Virus record (IMG/VR): IMGVR_UViG_3300020020_000058
Coordinates: 1 to 46,845 of that record
From: a virus
Reading direction: 5' to 3' (one strand)
Length of the DNA: 46,845 bases
Shown: positions 14,295-23,772 of the stretch, one piece after another
How positions within the stretch are numbered: the first letter of the stretch is position 1
Layout of the letters: the number at the start of each line of letters is the position of its first letter
The notes under the pieces: generated by a model
What the model was told of the DNA's origin: nothing
Database searches by the model: none
Seen by the model: only the letters and a program-made list of their open reading frames with translations
Position numbers and translations under genes: made by a program

Positions 14295-16426
14295 TGACAC
14301 AGCCAGAAACAGTAAATGATAGAGTTCTTTATGCTCCTAATAATATTCATGCAGACCGTAATGTAATCATTCGGCTGCTTGATGGATCTGTATTAGAAGT
14401 ATGGGGAGAAGTTTTTTTTAACGGTCTCCCTATTCAAGATGTTGGGGCACTTCCAATTGCTTCACAGGCTGAGGCGGAAGCTGGCGTAGATAATACTAAA
14501 GTAATGACGCCTCTGCGTACATTACAGTCTATTGATGTAAATGCTCCTGGCGGGGGTGGTGGGGCTGTTGATTCGGTTAATGGTGCAACAGGTGTTGTTG
14601 TTCTGGATCAAGATGATATTGGTGATGGTGTAAGCTTTAAACAATTTTCGGCGGCCGAAGAAACTAAATTAGCTGGAATTGCTACCGGGGCTACTGCTAA
14701 CTCAACAGATGCTCAGTTGCGGGATCGTACTACGCATACAGGTGTTCAGGCTATCTCTACTGTCACTGATCTACAGACTACATTAGATGCAAAGCAGCCT
14801 ATTGATACTGACCTTACTACAATTGCTGGGTTAACGGCTACTACCAATAACATGATTCAATCTGTTGGATCAGCTTGGGCTAGCCGTACACCGGCTCAAG
14901 TTAAAACGGCCCTAGCTATTGCGCAATCAGATGTTACTAACTTGGTAACCGATCTTGCTGCTAAACAACCATTGGATACTGATTTAACTACTATTGCGGG
15001 ATTAACTGCTACAACGGATAATATGATCCAATCTGTAGGTAGTGCTTGGGCGTCTAGAACGCCTACGCAAGTTAAAACTGCCTTGGCATTGAATAATGTA
15101 GATAATACTACAGATGCTAATAAGCCAGTTTCTACTGCTACACAAACAGCCCTAAACTTAAAAGTAAATAATACTGGCTCCGAAACTATCGCTGGTGTAA
15201 AAACTTTCTCTAGTGATCCTTTAATTCCAGATGAAGTGTATAATGCGACAAACTGGAATGGTGTGCTAGAGCCCCCGACTAAGAACGCTGTAAGAGACCA
15301 ATTTGTTGCCATTGATGCTTTATATGTGCATGGTACAGGTAATGAAGTTATTACTGGAGAAAAATCATTCCTCGACACTTTGAGCCTACAGGGGACAGCC
15401 CTTAGTATTGACGACGCCGGTAATGTTCAGATAGGTACAATCTCTCCTGATTCAGGCGGTGTTAATTATAACGTTGTTGATACGGGGGATACACATGATT
15501 TTACGATTAATGGTGTAAATAAGTTAGTAGTTAGTGATACGCAAATCACGGCTTCTGTAGATGTTGCGGTTCCAGATGAAGCTTATAATGCTACTACTTG
15601 GGATGGAAATGTTGACGTTCCCACAAAGAATGCTGTCCGAGATAAGATTGAGGCTCTTGTTATAGGTGGTGGCGGGGGAACTGTTGATACAATCGTACCA
15701 GGAACGGGTATCACAGTAGATGCTACTGATGCTGCTAATCCAATTGTAGAAGTTGATTCTGCTTATGCTCCTCTACTGGCAGGTAATGTTGTTGATGGTG
15801 ATAAGGGTGTTATTACAGTAACTAGCGGTGTTTGGGCATTAGACTCCAATACTGTAGGCGGAACTCAGCTTGCTAATAACGCTGTTTCTCAGTCTAAGTT
15901 GAACGACAATGCTGTAGGTACGGCAGAATTGCTTGATGATAATGTTACGTACGCAAAAATTCAAGATGTATCAGTTACAGATAGGTTATTGGGCAGAGTT
16001 ACAGCAGGTGCAGGAGACATCGAAGAAATTGCTTGCACAGCTGCCGGAAGGGCTATACTTGATGACGCTGACGCTTCTGCTCAGAGAACGACTCTCGGTC
16101 TTGTAATTGGAACTAATGTCCAAGCGTTTGATGCAGACCTATCTACTCTTGCCGGCCTTGCTGCTACTACTGATAACTTCATTGTATCAGTTAGCTCCGC
16201 ATGGGCTTCGAGAACCCCAGCACAGGTTAAAACAACTCTGGCGCTCAATAATGTAGATAATACATCAGATGTGAACAAGCCAGTTTCAACGGCAACGCAA
16301 ACCGCCTTGGACGATAAAGTAGAAAATGGCGGAGGAATTACAACTGCTAGAGCATTGTCACAGGCTACATATGACGGTCTTGGTGGTGGCGTAGACGCTA
16401 ACACTGTTTATTTTATTACAAGTTAG
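14294..16426 (+). CDS. long tail fibre with internal repeats, 710 aa
   Basis: Three copies of a repeat of about 60 residues run DLTTIAGLTATT, SVGSAWASRTPAQVKT, ALALNNVDNT and VSTATQTAL; one is split or partial. Two copies of PDEVYNATNWNG with PTKNAVRDQ are also present. The C-terminal tip YDGLGGGVDANTVYFITS is a common end of phage upper-fibre proteins. Ala/Thr/Val-rich composition and repeats suit a trimeric beta-helical fibre for host adsorption. The ATG shares a base with the preceding stop (TAATG). Confidence 0.85.
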   Translation: MTQPETVNDRVLYAPNNIHADRNVIIRLLDGSVLEVWGEVFFNGLPIQDVGALPIASQAEAEAGVDNTKVMTPLRTLQSIDVNAPGGGGGAVDSVNGATGVVVLDQDDIGDGVSFKQFSAAEETKLAGIATGATANSTDAQLRDRTTHTGVQAISTVTDLQTTLDAKQPIDTDLTTIAGLTATTNNMIQSVGSAWASRTPAQVKTALAIAQSDVTNLVTDLAAKQPLDTDLTTIAGLTATTDNMIQSVGSAWASRTPTQVKTALALNNVDNTTDANKPVSTATQTALNLKVNNTGSETIAGVKTFSSDPLIPDEVYNATNWNGVLEPPTKNAVRDQFVAIDALYVHGTGNEVITGEKSFLDTLSLQGTALSIDDAGNVQIGTISPDSGGVNYNVVDTGDTHDFTINGVNKLVVSDTQITASVDVAVPDEAYNATTWDGNVDVPTKNAVRDKIEALVIGGGGGTVDTIVPGTGITVDATDAANPIVEVDSAYAPLLAGNVVDGDKGVITVTSGVWALDSNTVGGTQLANNAVSQSKLNDNAVGTAELLDDNVTYAKIQDVSVTDRLLGRVTAGAGDIEEIACTAAGRAILDDADASAQRTTLGLVIGTNVQAFDADLSTLAGLAATTDNFIVSVSSAWASRTPAQVKTTLALNNVDNTSDVNKPVSTATQTALDDKVENGGGITTARALSQATYDGLGGGVDANTVYFITS

Positions 16427-16436
16427 GTGATCTTCT

Positions 16437-16892
16437 ATGACAATGTTCAGCATTTCTACAGCTATCGCAGGGTTAACTACAGCTACTACTCTCTACACTG
16501 ACGGTGACGTATTGGGTACTAACCCAATGTCGTTTAACCTTGGCGTAGATCAGGGTCATATTACAGGAGCAGTTTTAATTAACGCTACAGTCAATATGGG
16601 TGCTGTTGATTTGTTTCTGTACGATAGGTCAGTAACATCGGCAGCTAATAACGCTGCTCATGCTATCTCTGACGCTGATAGACTGTTCTCATTAGGAATG
16701 ATAAACTTTCCTGCCTGTCAGCTAGGACAAGATACTAACGGACAGATGTCTTGTATTGATTCCTTAGCTATTCCCTTTGACGCAAATGCTTCTAATACCA
16801 TTTTTGGTATTCTTGTTACTCGCTCTACTCATACTGTTCACTTTGGCGCAGCGACAGATATTACTGTTAAACTGTTGGGAGTAGCAGCCTAG
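16437..16892 (+). CDS. virion accessory protein, 151 aa
   Basis: A small, neutral, beta-rich protein (SFNLGVDQGHITGAVLINAT, LFLYDRSVTS) with few charged residues, like capsid decoration or fibre-tip proteins. The ATG follows TTAGGTGATC. It lies between the long fibre and a lectin-like protein, so it is probably part of the adsorption apparatus. No specific family is recognised. Two cysteines (ACQLGQ and MSCIDS) could form one disulphide. Confidence 0.65.
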   Translation: MTMFSISTAIAGLTTATTLYTDGDVLGTNPMSFNLGVDQGHITGAVLINATVNMGAVDLFLYDRSVTSAANNAAHAISDADRLFSLGMINFPACQLGQDTNGQMSCIDSLAIPFDANASNTIFGILVTRSTHTVHFGAATDITVKLLGVAA

Positions 16893-17581
16893 TGGGAAGA
16901 CGTTTTACATCAGGAACATCTGATAGAATTACAGTTCAGAATGCTGCTGACTTAGCTGGCTTGTCGTGGTTATTTGGAACAATAGCGGCATTGATTTATA
17001 GATCAGCTGATGTTGCCAACTTTGAAACTATTATATCAACAAATGAGGCAGGGGCTACTACTAACCAATTTTGTATAGGTAGCACTGATTTGCTAACTGT
17101 ATATGATAACCCAAATATTCGAACATTGACAGGAGCTATTGCTACAGGGCAGCATATTCTGCTTGGGTTTACAAAACCTACAGGAACAGTAGCCGGTCGT
17201 GGACATAAATATGTATTTACAACAAATACATGGACACATGCAGCGATGTCTGGAACGGTAGCTAATGCTGGAGCTACTGCCTCATTGCAAATAGGCTCAG
17301 CAACTAATGCTGGTGTCGAATTCTTGTCGTCAGAAGTATGGGCGATAGGAATGTGGGACCGAAATATGACAGATAAAGAGTTTGAGCGTTTGTCAGCAGG
17401 TAGGTGGCTTGATTCTGTACCCTCTTTTTATGAGCAATGGTCTGACGGGCGAGAAGTAGGGGATATGCCTAAAACACTTGGTAGGTTTCCAACTAGGCAA
17501 ACTGCCAGAACTGGAACTACTAGAGGTATACAAAAACCTCCTCCAGGATTTCGCATGTGTAAGCAGCGTAGAAGGCGATAA
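16892..17581 (+). CDS. concanavalin A/LamG-like fibre protein, 229 aa
   Basis: The start is GTG 16892, overlapping the previous stop (TAGTG). Residues 10-170 read like a concanavalin A-type sandwich: LSWLFGTIAALIYR, TNEAGATTNQFCIG, GQHILLGFTKPTG, and a terminal strand VEFLSSEVWAIGMWDRNMTD of the sort that closes LamG domains in phage surface proteins. This fold often binds sugars. The tail is basic (FRMCKQRRRR). A receptor-binding function is inferred from fold and neighbours. Confidence 0.7.
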   Translation: MGRRFTSGTSDRITVQNAADLAGLSWLFGTIAALIYRSADVANFETIISTNEAGATTNQFCIGSTDLLTVYDNPNIRTLTGAIATGQHILLGFTKPTGTVAGRGHKYVFTTNTWTHAAMSGTVANAGATASLQIGSATNAGVEFLSSEVWAIGMWDRNMTDKEFERLSAGRWLDSVPSFYEQWSDGREVGDMPKTLGRFPTRQTARTGTTRGIQKPPPGFRMCKQRRRR

Positions 17582-17584
17582 GTT

Positions 17585-17761
17585 ATGCCTCATGGACCAG
17601 GTGGACACTTAAATACTATTCTGCTACAAGGTGGAGGTACACCACCGGCAGATATATTTAAAATAAGAGTCGGTTCTGTTACGCCATCTAAAGTGTATGT
17701 AGGCGCAACTCAAGTTCTTAAGATTTATGTAGGGTCAACTGTAGTATGGGATGATGTGTAA
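17585..17761 (+). CDS. small virion protein with repeated VYVGxxxV motif, 58 aa
   Basis: The product is Gly-rich at first (MPHGPGGHLNTILLQGGG) and ends with two matching strands, SKVYVGATQVLKIYVGSTVVW, a motif seen at the ends of many small phage tail or collar proteins. The TAA overlaps the next ATG (TAATG). The exact role is unknown; a plug or fibre-linked protein is plausible. Confidence 0.75.
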   Translation: MPHGPGGHLNTILLQGGGTPPADIFKIRVGSVTPSKVYVGATQVLKIYVGSTVVWDDV

Positions 17762-18240
17762 TGGAATACGCAACAGGTACAGGCAATTTTATTATGGTAG
17801 ACGATTATCTTGTAGAGAAGGACGCTCTACGAATAGCAGAGGCGATTAAGGAATATGATCCTAATATTGAGGTACTGTGCCTTGATCCATCTAGGGCAGA
17901 AGGCGTTACGGAAGAGCCTTTTATCATTGCAGAGAAATGTAAGGATGGCGTCCTTAGGCCAATTTTTAAGGTCTGGGAATTAAACGATATGGTGCTCCTG
18001 CGAATTAAGCTCGCAGACGGTAAAAATTTTAATGCTCTTAAAACTATCGAACAAACCGAAGCTGACTACAAGGCGGCGAATGAACGTCGTTACAAAGAGT
18101 TTAGGGAAGAAGCGGCAGATAAGGTTAAGCATATTGCGGGGATGAAGTCAAAGTACACAGTCGAGGATAGTATTACAGGAGAATTGATTACGTTCTATGA
18201 TGATAGGCCGTCTACTAGAACTCCTGTGAAAGGAAGCTAA
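17761..18240 (+). CDS. hypothetical protein, 159 aa
   Basis: No family is recognised. The N-terminal half is alpha/beta (FIMVDDYLVEKDALRIAEAI, IEVLCLDPSRAEG, PFIIAEK) and the second half is a long charged helix (ADYKAANERRYKEFREEAAD) followed by a short tail. It sits between fibre proteins and the connector, with one-base stop/start overlap upstream and direct abutment downstream. It may be a minor head-tail protein or an assembly factor. Confidence 0.75.
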   Translation: MEYATGTGNFIMVDDYLVEKDALRIAEAIKEYDPNIEVLCLDPSRAEGVTEEPFIIAEKCKDGVLRPIFKVWELNDMVLLRIKLADGKNFNALKTIEQTEADYKAANERRYKEFREEAADKVKHIAGMKSKYTVEDSITGELITFYDDRPSTRTPVKGS

Positions 18241-18888
18241 ATGGACGTTACAACGGCAATGCGCCGAATTAAACGATACTTCGGAGATGAGTACGATATC
18301 CTCATTAATGATGACGATATCTTTGGCTGGCTTTATGATGCCGAGTCTGAAATCATTAGAAGTTCGGGACAGAATGAAAACGTAGCTAGTACCACTGTAG
18401 GCACTATTGGTGTCGCCGGTTCAGCAGTTCCTACATCGGTTCATATTAAGCGTGTCGTTATTAATGACGTGGCGCTTAGTCATATTGAACGTGACGAACT
18501 GGATATGATTAGTGCTTCCGAAGTTTCTCCTGGTACTCCGCTTTATTGGTATGTTGTAGATAAGAAAGTCTTTCTATGGCCTATTGATGCAGCGTCTACT
18601 ACTCCAGTTAAGATTTATTACAACAAGACGCCTGTAATGATTACTGGTACTGCTGCCGCACCTACACCCACTACATTTGTAGTCCCTGAGATTCATCACA
18701 ACGACCTTATTAAGTATTGTATTGCTAGAGCGCATGATAAGAATAAAGACGGTGCTAACTCTAAGGTAATGCAGGACTTGTTCGATCGTAATATTGGCGC
18801 ACGTAGGGATGAATCTATGTCGATTGACGCCCCTATCTATAAAATTCCTGATCCTATGGATTATGGAGATTACGCTGGAATGTATTAA
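18241..18888 (+). CDS. head-to-tail adaptor (P22 gp4-like), 215 aa
   Basis: The N-terminus MDVTTAMRRIKRYFGDEYDI followed by DIFGWLYDAESEIIR is typical of podovirus adaptor proteins that ring the bottom of the portal. A beta-rich middle follows (VHIKRVVINDVALSHI, PLYWYVVDKKVFLWPI), then a C-terminal helix with HHNDLIKYCIARAHDKN. Its place directly before the propeller-like nozzle protein repeats the P22 gp4-gp10 order. I infer a connector role in the short tail. Confidence 0.75.
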   Translation: MDVTTAMRRIKRYFGDEYDILINDDDIFGWLYDAESEIIRSSGQNENVASTTVGTIGVAGSAVPTSVHIKRVVINDVALSHIERDELDMISASEVSPGTPLYWYVVDKKVFLWPIDAASTTPVKIYYNKTPVMITGTAAAPTPTTFVVPEIHHNDLIKYCIARAHDKNKDGANSKVMQDLFDRNIGARRDESMSIDAPIYKIPDPMDYGDYAGMY

Positions 18889-20606
18889 TGTCTAATACGT
18901 CTGATGTAGAACAAGAACAATATTATCCCGTGCCTGTAGGCTCGGGTATGTATACCGCTGATATCCCTTCTGCTATTCCAGACGGTTATTCTTCTGTGTG
19001 TTACAATATGGTAGCTACAGGAGACTCAGTTGAGAATAGGATTGGAATTAAGCGACTCTCGTTCGACTTTAAAACGCTAGAGATTTCGCCAGGTAGCCAT
19101 CAATTCTTACCTGGTACCTCTACTACTAGGTCAGATCATTTGAACTATTTTTGTGCGATTGATCCTTGGGGCAAAGATTCTACTAAGCCTGCTTTTATGT
19201 GGGGTGCTAGAGGATTGGCTGTTCCTAGCGAAGCTCTTAACGGAAATGTACTTAATTTAGTTCGAGCTTCTGGAGCTACAGATGCCAATGACGGTTTTAT
19301 GTCAGTATCTGTATCTGCGGAAGTTTTAGGTATTTGTGAATATGGCGGTACTATTTACTATTCACTACGTGGAGACGGTGTTAAGAAAATTACGAATATT
19401 AACTGGGCTACTGACGCAGTCACTTCTTCTGCAATAGTTTCTTCTGGTACTGGTACGCTTCACGGTCTCTTTTCATTTAAGGATAGACTATGGGGGTGGG
19501 GTAGTACGGGCTCAAGTCATATTCTTTTCTTTACAGATATACCCGCTGCAGGAGGTCAACCGGAAACTTGGGCTTTTGCTGTAAATAGAATTCCCTTCGT
19601 AGGGCCAGGCGGTGCTGGGGCAATTAAAAAGATCGTTCCTCTTGGCAACAGGTTAGCCGTCTTTACTACAAACGGCTTGTTCACGTTGCTTGTGGAAGGT
19701 GCTCCTGCTTCGTGGATTCTTCGGGTTCTTGATTCTAAATCAATTTCAACGACAAGTCAGTGTGCTTTTGAATCAAAGGGTATTATCTATTACGTTAATA
19801 CTCAGGGTGTTTGGGCTACTAATACACTCTCAATTACCCCACTTAGCGCAGTAATTGAAGATCAGTGGTTCTTGGCTAAAGGTAATAGATGCCATACTAT
19901 TAATATGTATGAAGATGGAATGGTTGTCTCGGTTGCTAAGATGCGAGTAGCTGATGATAGGTTCTTTGATAAAGACACCTGTAGGACATTTTATTCCAAA
20001 CTTAATCCAATTGCCTGGACTGAGTGGAATATTAATAGAAATGAGCTTGGAGAACTTCCTGAGAATATTGCTCTTATTTGGTCTATGACAGATAAGATTC
20101 CTACCTATCTTAACTCAGAGCCTACAGCCTATGTGCTATCTTTTGTTACTGATTCTACTGAGGCTGTTTCTAGGTATGCTGTTGCTCAGTTGTTAATTAT
20201 GGACAGTGGAGTAGATCAGTATATAGATAGATCAAATACAGCCAGAGAACTCCCTGTAGGCATTTTCCTTAAGACGAAATTGTTTGATGGTGGTAATCCG
20301 TATCGTCTTAAGCAAACTAAGAGAGGGCTACTAGAAGTTTATACTTCTGACACTGAACATATGTTAACTACTTCGTGGGATTTAGATATGACTACAAGTG
20401 GCGCTTCGGAAGTAGAGACTAGAGAGTTTGAAGACTTCACTATTGGTTTAGGTTCAAACTTGCTCTCAGTATTAGGACAAGTATTTTATAGGCGTGCAGC
20501 GCTTAATCTTCGTGCTACACTCCAAACCGCTACATCACAGATTAAGGTTAAAGATATTGCAGTAGTTCAAGATGTTGGTAGAAGTGTATATGAGCAGGTG
20601 GGTTAA
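18888..20606 (+). CDS. tail nozzle / DNA stabilisation protein (P22 gp10-like beta-propeller), 572 aa
   Basis: Repeated blade-like segments mark a beta-propeller: VLGICEYGGTIYYSLRGDGV, LHGLFSFKDRLWGWGS, IKKIVPLGNRLAVFTTNGLF, AFESKGIIYYVNTQGVWATN. The opening with IPDGYSSVCYNMV and ENRIGIKRL is the conserved start of podovirus packaged-DNA stabilisation and nozzle proteins. These plug the portal after packaging and carry the fibres. Size and gene order agree. The ATG overlaps the previous stop (TAATG). Confidence 0.82.
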   Translation: MSNTSDVEQEQYYPVPVGSGMYTADIPSAIPDGYSSVCYNMVATGDSVENRIGIKRLSFDFKTLEISPGSHQFLPGTSTTRSDHLNYFCAIDPWGKDSTKPAFMWGARGLAVPSEALNGNVLNLVRASGATDANDGFMSVSVSAEVLGICEYGGTIYYSLRGDGVKKITNINWATDAVTSSAIVSSGTGTLHGLFSFKDRLWGWGSTGSSHILFFTDIPAAGGQPETWAFAVNRIPFVGPGGAGAIKKIVPLGNRLAVFTTNGLFTLLVEGAPASWILRVLDSKSISTTSQCAFESKGIIYYVNTQGVWATNTLSITPLSAVIEDQWFLAKGNRCHTINMYEDGMVVSVAKMRVADDRFFDKDTCRTFYSKLNPIAWTEWNINRNELGELPENIALIWSMTDKIPTYLNSEPTAYVLSFVTDSTEAVSRYAVAQLLIMDSGVDQYIDRSNTARELPVGIFLKTKLFDGGNPYRLKQTKRGLLEVYTSDTEHMLTTSWDLDMTTSGASEVETREFEDFTIGLGSNLLSVLGQVFYRRAALNLRATLQTATSQIKVKDIAVVQDVGRSVYEQVG

Positions 20607-21640
20607 TGGCTACTGAAGACTCACAATATAAAGAGGAATATCTTACTCATCGTGAGCATATGGATCACGACAAGCATTTTATTGGTGAGTCTCTTCCTAT
20701 CCCTACACAGAGTGAAATTGCGGCTACTGTAGGTTCAGTCTCTGCTGTAGGAGAATCTACTTTTCCTGCTAGAGCAGATCATATCCACAAAGTGGGTAGA
20801 TTGAATCATATGTTGGAAATAGTTACTCCGGGTCAGGGGATTGCACTAGCCAGATCAGATGCAGATGGTGCACATATTGGTTTCTATGGCAGCCCGATAG
20901 GAGCAACAGCACCCTTAGAAGATAGAATTGCATATATTCAGGCTTTAGACAGTGGTTTGATTATTCAAGCTGGTGGCTCTGTTGTAGGTGCTACTGCGAT
21001 TAGATTCGTGTTCGACGGAACTGAACGAGCACGTTTCGATTCGGCTGGCAGCATGTTCATTGGAAAGATTAGTGCGGACTTAACTGTTGATGGATGTGAA
21101 CTGTTTCAATCTGGACGTATATTTAGTACCGTCATTGCCGGTAATACTCCTAACTTCATTGCGAATGTAACCAGTGGAGTAAGTGGAAACCAGTTAATTA
21201 GTTTCCGTCGTAACAACGGTACAATCGGGTCGGTTACTATAACAGCCGCTCTAACAGGTGTGGCTTATAATATCACTTCGGATGAAGAGTTAAAGGAAAA
21301 TATTCGGCCTATTCCAGATGCTGAGGCATATACAGCTATGCGGGATATTCAGCCATTGCTATTTGAGTGGAAGGAAATGCCTGGAGATAAGCAAGTAGGA
21401 TATGTCGCCCAAAGAGTTGCGGCTGCATGGCCCTTGTCTATTAAGATAGGAGTTGTTACACCTGGTAAAGGTGTTCAAGGCGATCCTGATTATATGCCGT
21501 GGCAGATGGATATGAGTAAACTTGTACCTGTTCTCCACTCTGCTTTGCAAGCAATTGATCGTCGTATGGAATTATTTAGAACACAGGCCTTGAATAAAAT
21601 TCAGGAGCTTGAAGCCAGACTTACTACATTGGAGTCGTAA
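20606..21640 (+). CDS. tail fibre/spike with Peptidase_S74 intramolecular chaperone, 344 aa
   Basis: The N-terminal part has short beta repeats with ADHIHKVG, a motif common in phage fibres. From about residue 225 an S74 chaperone domain is clear: TSDEELKENIRPI holds the catalytic Ser-Asp pair and the LKENI signature, followed by LFEWKE, QVGYVAQRV, PWQMDMSKLVPVLHSALQAI and a terminal coiled coil. S74 domains drive trimerisation of the fibre and then cleave themselves off. It is probably a second, trimeric receptor-binding protein. Confidence 0.88.
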   Translation: MATEDSQYKEEYLTHREHMDHDKHFIGESLPIPTQSEIAATVGSVSAVGESTFPARADHIHKVGRLNHMLEIVTPGQGIALARSDADGAHIGFYGSPIGATAPLEDRIAYIQALDSGLIIQAGGSVVGATAIRFVFDGTERARFDSAGSMFIGKISADLTVDGCELFQSGRIFSTVIAGNTPNFIANVTSGVSGNQLISFRRNNGTIGSVTITAALTGVAYNITSDEELKENIRPIPDAEAYTAMRDIQPLLFEWKEMPGDKQVGYVAQRVAAAWPLSIKIGVVTPGKGVQGDPDYMPWQMDMSKLVPVLHSALQAIDRRMELFRTQALNKIQELEARLTTLES

Positions 21641-21819
21641 TGGGTAGACAAAAAGCGTTATATGGCCTACAGGATGCACGTTCTATGCGAGGTATTTTAG
21701 CTCGTGGGCCTGCTAGATATGGTCCTGGTGGTGCACCAAAAACAGGTAACTTGTTTGACGTGCAAAAGGCTGCTAAGGCTAGACTGAAGAAAATGAGAAA
21801 TAGAAAGGTTATTAAATAA
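21640..21819 (+). CDS. small basic protein, 59 aa
   Basis: A very basic product (many Lys and Arg; LFDVQKAAKARLKKMRNRK at the end) with a Gly/Pro-rich middle ARGPARYGPGGAPKTGN. Starts and stops overlap its neighbours (TAATG on both sides), so it is co-translated with the fibre. The high charge suggests nucleic-acid contact, or being carried in the head, but no family is recognised. Confidence 0.7.
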   Translation: MGRQKALYGLQDARSMRGILARGPARYGPGGAPKTGNLFDVQKAAKARLKKMRNRKVIK

Positions 21820-21992
21820 TGAAACATTATGATGATAATGAAAGTGATACTCCTGGAGACCCTACTTTAGATGACGTTAATCCAGGTTATCTAAAAGCTC
21901 TTCAAGTTCATATTAACGATATTAATAAAATCAAGAATCCTATAGTTAAAGCCAAGCTTGTCGAAAATCTTGTGAGTAGTCTTAATGGGTAA
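21819..21992 (+). CDS. small acidic protein, 57 aa
   Basis: An acidic start (DDNESDTPGDPTLDDV) is followed by an amphipathic helix (YLKALQVHINDINKIKNPIV). It lies between the basic 59-aa gene and the endolysin, overlapping the latter by 8 bases. Opposite charge to its neighbour would allow the two to interact, but this is only a guess. The function is unknown. Confidence 0.7.
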   Translation: MKHYDDNESDTPGDPTLDDVNPGYLKALQVHINDINKIKNPIVKAKLVENLVSSLNG

Positions 21993-22956
21993 GTACTGGC
22001 TTCATAACGCTCTTGTTCCTTTGCAGAAGGCATTAGGGCCTAAACTTAAATTGTATTCTGGCTACGAAACCAGATCACGATCTACAGGTGGGTTTGAACA
22101 AATTCGTGGCATTCTAATGCACCACGATGCTGACCCTACTTCTGGAAGTGATGATAATGTTCTCGACTACGAATACAAGAATGCTACCGATAAACCTATC
22201 GGGAATTTCCACGTTCAACGTGATGGCGATGTTTGGTGGGGTGCAGCAGGCGCTTCAAATCATGCTGGAAAAGGTGGACCGGTTCCTACTTCCAGAGGAA
22301 CTGTTCCACTCGATAAAGGGAACTTGTATTTGATTGGAATTGAAGCTTCTAACAACGGAACAGGAGAAGTATGGGGTACTCCTATTATGGAGAGTTACCT
22401 TACCTTAGTAGCTACTCTCTGCAAGACATTTAGTCTTAAGCCGTTAGAAGATATTTATGGTCACTGGACCTACTGTGAGCCTTCTTGTCCTGGCCGTAAA
22501 ATTGACCCCTTGGGACCAACTCCTTCTTACTCTAAGTTTGGTGGTACCTCAGGTAAGAACAAATGGAATATGCAGGAAGTCCGCAAGGAAATTAACGCTA
22601 GGCTTCAAACTACTCCACCTCCTGTTCCGGAGAGTGATTGGGTAACTTTAGGCCGTTCTTATCCTACTCCTCCTGGAACTCCTATTCTTAAAAAGGGTGT
22701 TATTCACGCTAACGTTCCCTGGCTGCAAGCAATTCTTTGTTCAATGAACACTCTTCCAGAGGATGGGAATAAGCCTATTTATAACCCTGCTTGGGTAGGT
22801 GCAGATTCTATGAATGGCGGACAGTCGGTAGTCAATCTGTTTGGGGACGCCACTTATAATGCGCTTGTCTACTGGGAATCAAAGAACAGTTTGACAGCAG
22901 ATGGGGTATGGGATAATGTAACGGCGCAAAAGATGCTTAATGTTAGGGGTAAATAA
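21985..22956 (+). CDS. endolysin: N-acetylmuramoyl-L-alanine amidase with C-terminal wall-binding domain, 323 aa
   Basis: Residues 35-175 form an amidase_2 (PGRP-type, zinc) domain that cleaves the amide between muramic acid and L-Ala. RGILMHHDAD gives the first His ligand (46/47), then IGNFHVQRDGDVWWGAAG and LIGIEASNNG, and GHWTYCEPSCPGRKIDP (160-175) supplies the second His, the Cys ligand and the catalytic Lys region. After a Pro-rich linker the C-terminus (about 220-320) looks like a peptidoglycan-binding repeat (GDATYNALVYWESKN, LTADGVWDNVTAQKM). A holin-like gene follows directly. Confidence 0.92.
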   Translation: MGKYWLHNALVPLQKALGPKLKLYSGYETRSRSTGGFEQIRGILMHHDADPTSGSDDNVLDYEYKNATDKPIGNFHVQRDGDVWWGAAGASNHAGKGGPVPTSRGTVPLDKGNLYLIGIEASNNGTGEVWGTPIMESYLTLVATLCKTFSLKPLEDIYGHWTYCEPSCPGRKIDPLGPTPSYSKFGGTSGKNKWNMQEVRKEINARLQTTPPPVPESDWVTLGRSYPTPPGTPILKKGVIHANVPWLQAILCSMNTLPEDGNKPIYNPAWVGADSMNGGQSVVNLFGDATYNALVYWESKNSLTADGVWDNVTAQKMLNVRGK

Positions 22957-22958
22957 TA

Positions 22959-23162
22959 GTGGTTATCGTTCTAATAGGGATTCTGTTTGCATTAGCAGGA
23001 ATGTTTGCGCTCTATCATAGAGGGACTACAGGCTGGCTTGTCGCTGGAATTGTCTTAATAGTTATTGCTGTTCTTCTTATCTTCCTCGGAGTTTCCGGTG
23101 GAGATAGCAATGATTTAGATGTAAGCCCAAGGCACACAGTATGGACCTTCCAACACTTTTAA
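22959..23162 (+). CDS. holin, two membrane segments, 67 aa (GTG start)
   Basis: GTG 22959 follows TTAGGGGTAAATAATA. Residues 2-18 (VIVLIGILFALAGMFAL) and 25-46 (GWLVAGIVLIVIAVLLIFLG and onward) are strong membrane helices joined by a short HRGTTG turn, with a hydrophilic tail. Size, topology and position two bases after the endolysin gene fit a holin that opens the membrane at the end of infection. A small membrane regulator of lysis is the alternative. Confidence 0.75.
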   Translation: MVIVLIGILFALAGMFALYHRGTTGWLVAGIVLIVIAVLLIFLGVSGGDSNDLDVSPRHTVWTFQHF

Positions 23163-23175
23163 CAACTGGTGAATA

Positions 23176-23772
23176 ATGGCTGAAACCTACGAAGAAAGAG
23201 AAATGGCGGCAGGTGGCTCACGGCCGGTACCTGATCCTACAGTTCTTACATCAAGAGCGGTTGATGCTCTTCGTAAAGAACAGACAGATATTAAGGCTGT
23301 AGAACTTGCAGCTATACGAAAAGAAATACGATCCTTAGCTAAACTTACTAATGAGCAATTTAAGTCTGTAGCTGCACAATTAGAAGTTGCTGAAAAGCTT
23401 CGTTTAGAACAAAAGGTTGATACTAAAACAGCTGTTGACGCTGCTCTTGCTGCACAGAAAGAACAAGCTACACAACAGACCCAAACCTTTGAAGCACAAA
23501 CGAATAAAACTGAAAAGGGATTCTCAGAGCAAATAAAGGGTATGGACGCTGCAATGAAAACAGCGGGTGCAGCACAAGACGTTCGACATAATGATTTAAA
23601 GGACCGTGTTACTCGTATAGAAGAGCGTAAGATTGGTGCTCAAACAGCTGTAGCAGCAGGTGCTACTGTTTTGGTTGCGTTAGTTTCTTTGTTTACGTTC
23701 TTAGCTATAAATGATAGTAAAACCAGAACGCCTGATTCTGTAGTAGTGGAAGTACCAACGGAGACACCATGA
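23176..23772 (+). CDS. coiled-coil membrane protein, lysis region, 198 aa
   Basis: Residues about 25-160 form a long charged coiled coil (AIRKEIRSLAKLTNEQFKSV, then Gln/Ala-rich helices), followed by one membrane helix (TAVAAGATVLVALVSLFTFL, about 160-182) and a short tail. It lies between two small membrane proteins in the lysis block. It may be a holin partner or a membrane-anchored rod; a spanin in the Gram-negative sense is unlikely for an actinobacterial host. Confidence 0.7.
   Translation: MAETYEEREMAAGGSRPVPDPTVLTSRAVDALRKEQTDIKAVELAAIRKEIRSLAKLTNEQFKSVAAQLEVAEKLRLEQKVDTKTAVDAALAAQKEQATQQTQTFEAQTNKTEKGFSEQIKGMDAAMKTAGAAQDVRHNDLKDRVTRIEERKIGAQTAVAAGATVLVALVSLFTFLAINDSKTRTPDSVVVEVPTETP

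Noticed and set aside
14818-16350. Long near-identical DNA repeats in the fibre gene considered as recombination sites
   Set aside because: Copies differ at many synonymous sites, so they are better explained as an old protein repeat kept by structure than as active DNA elements.
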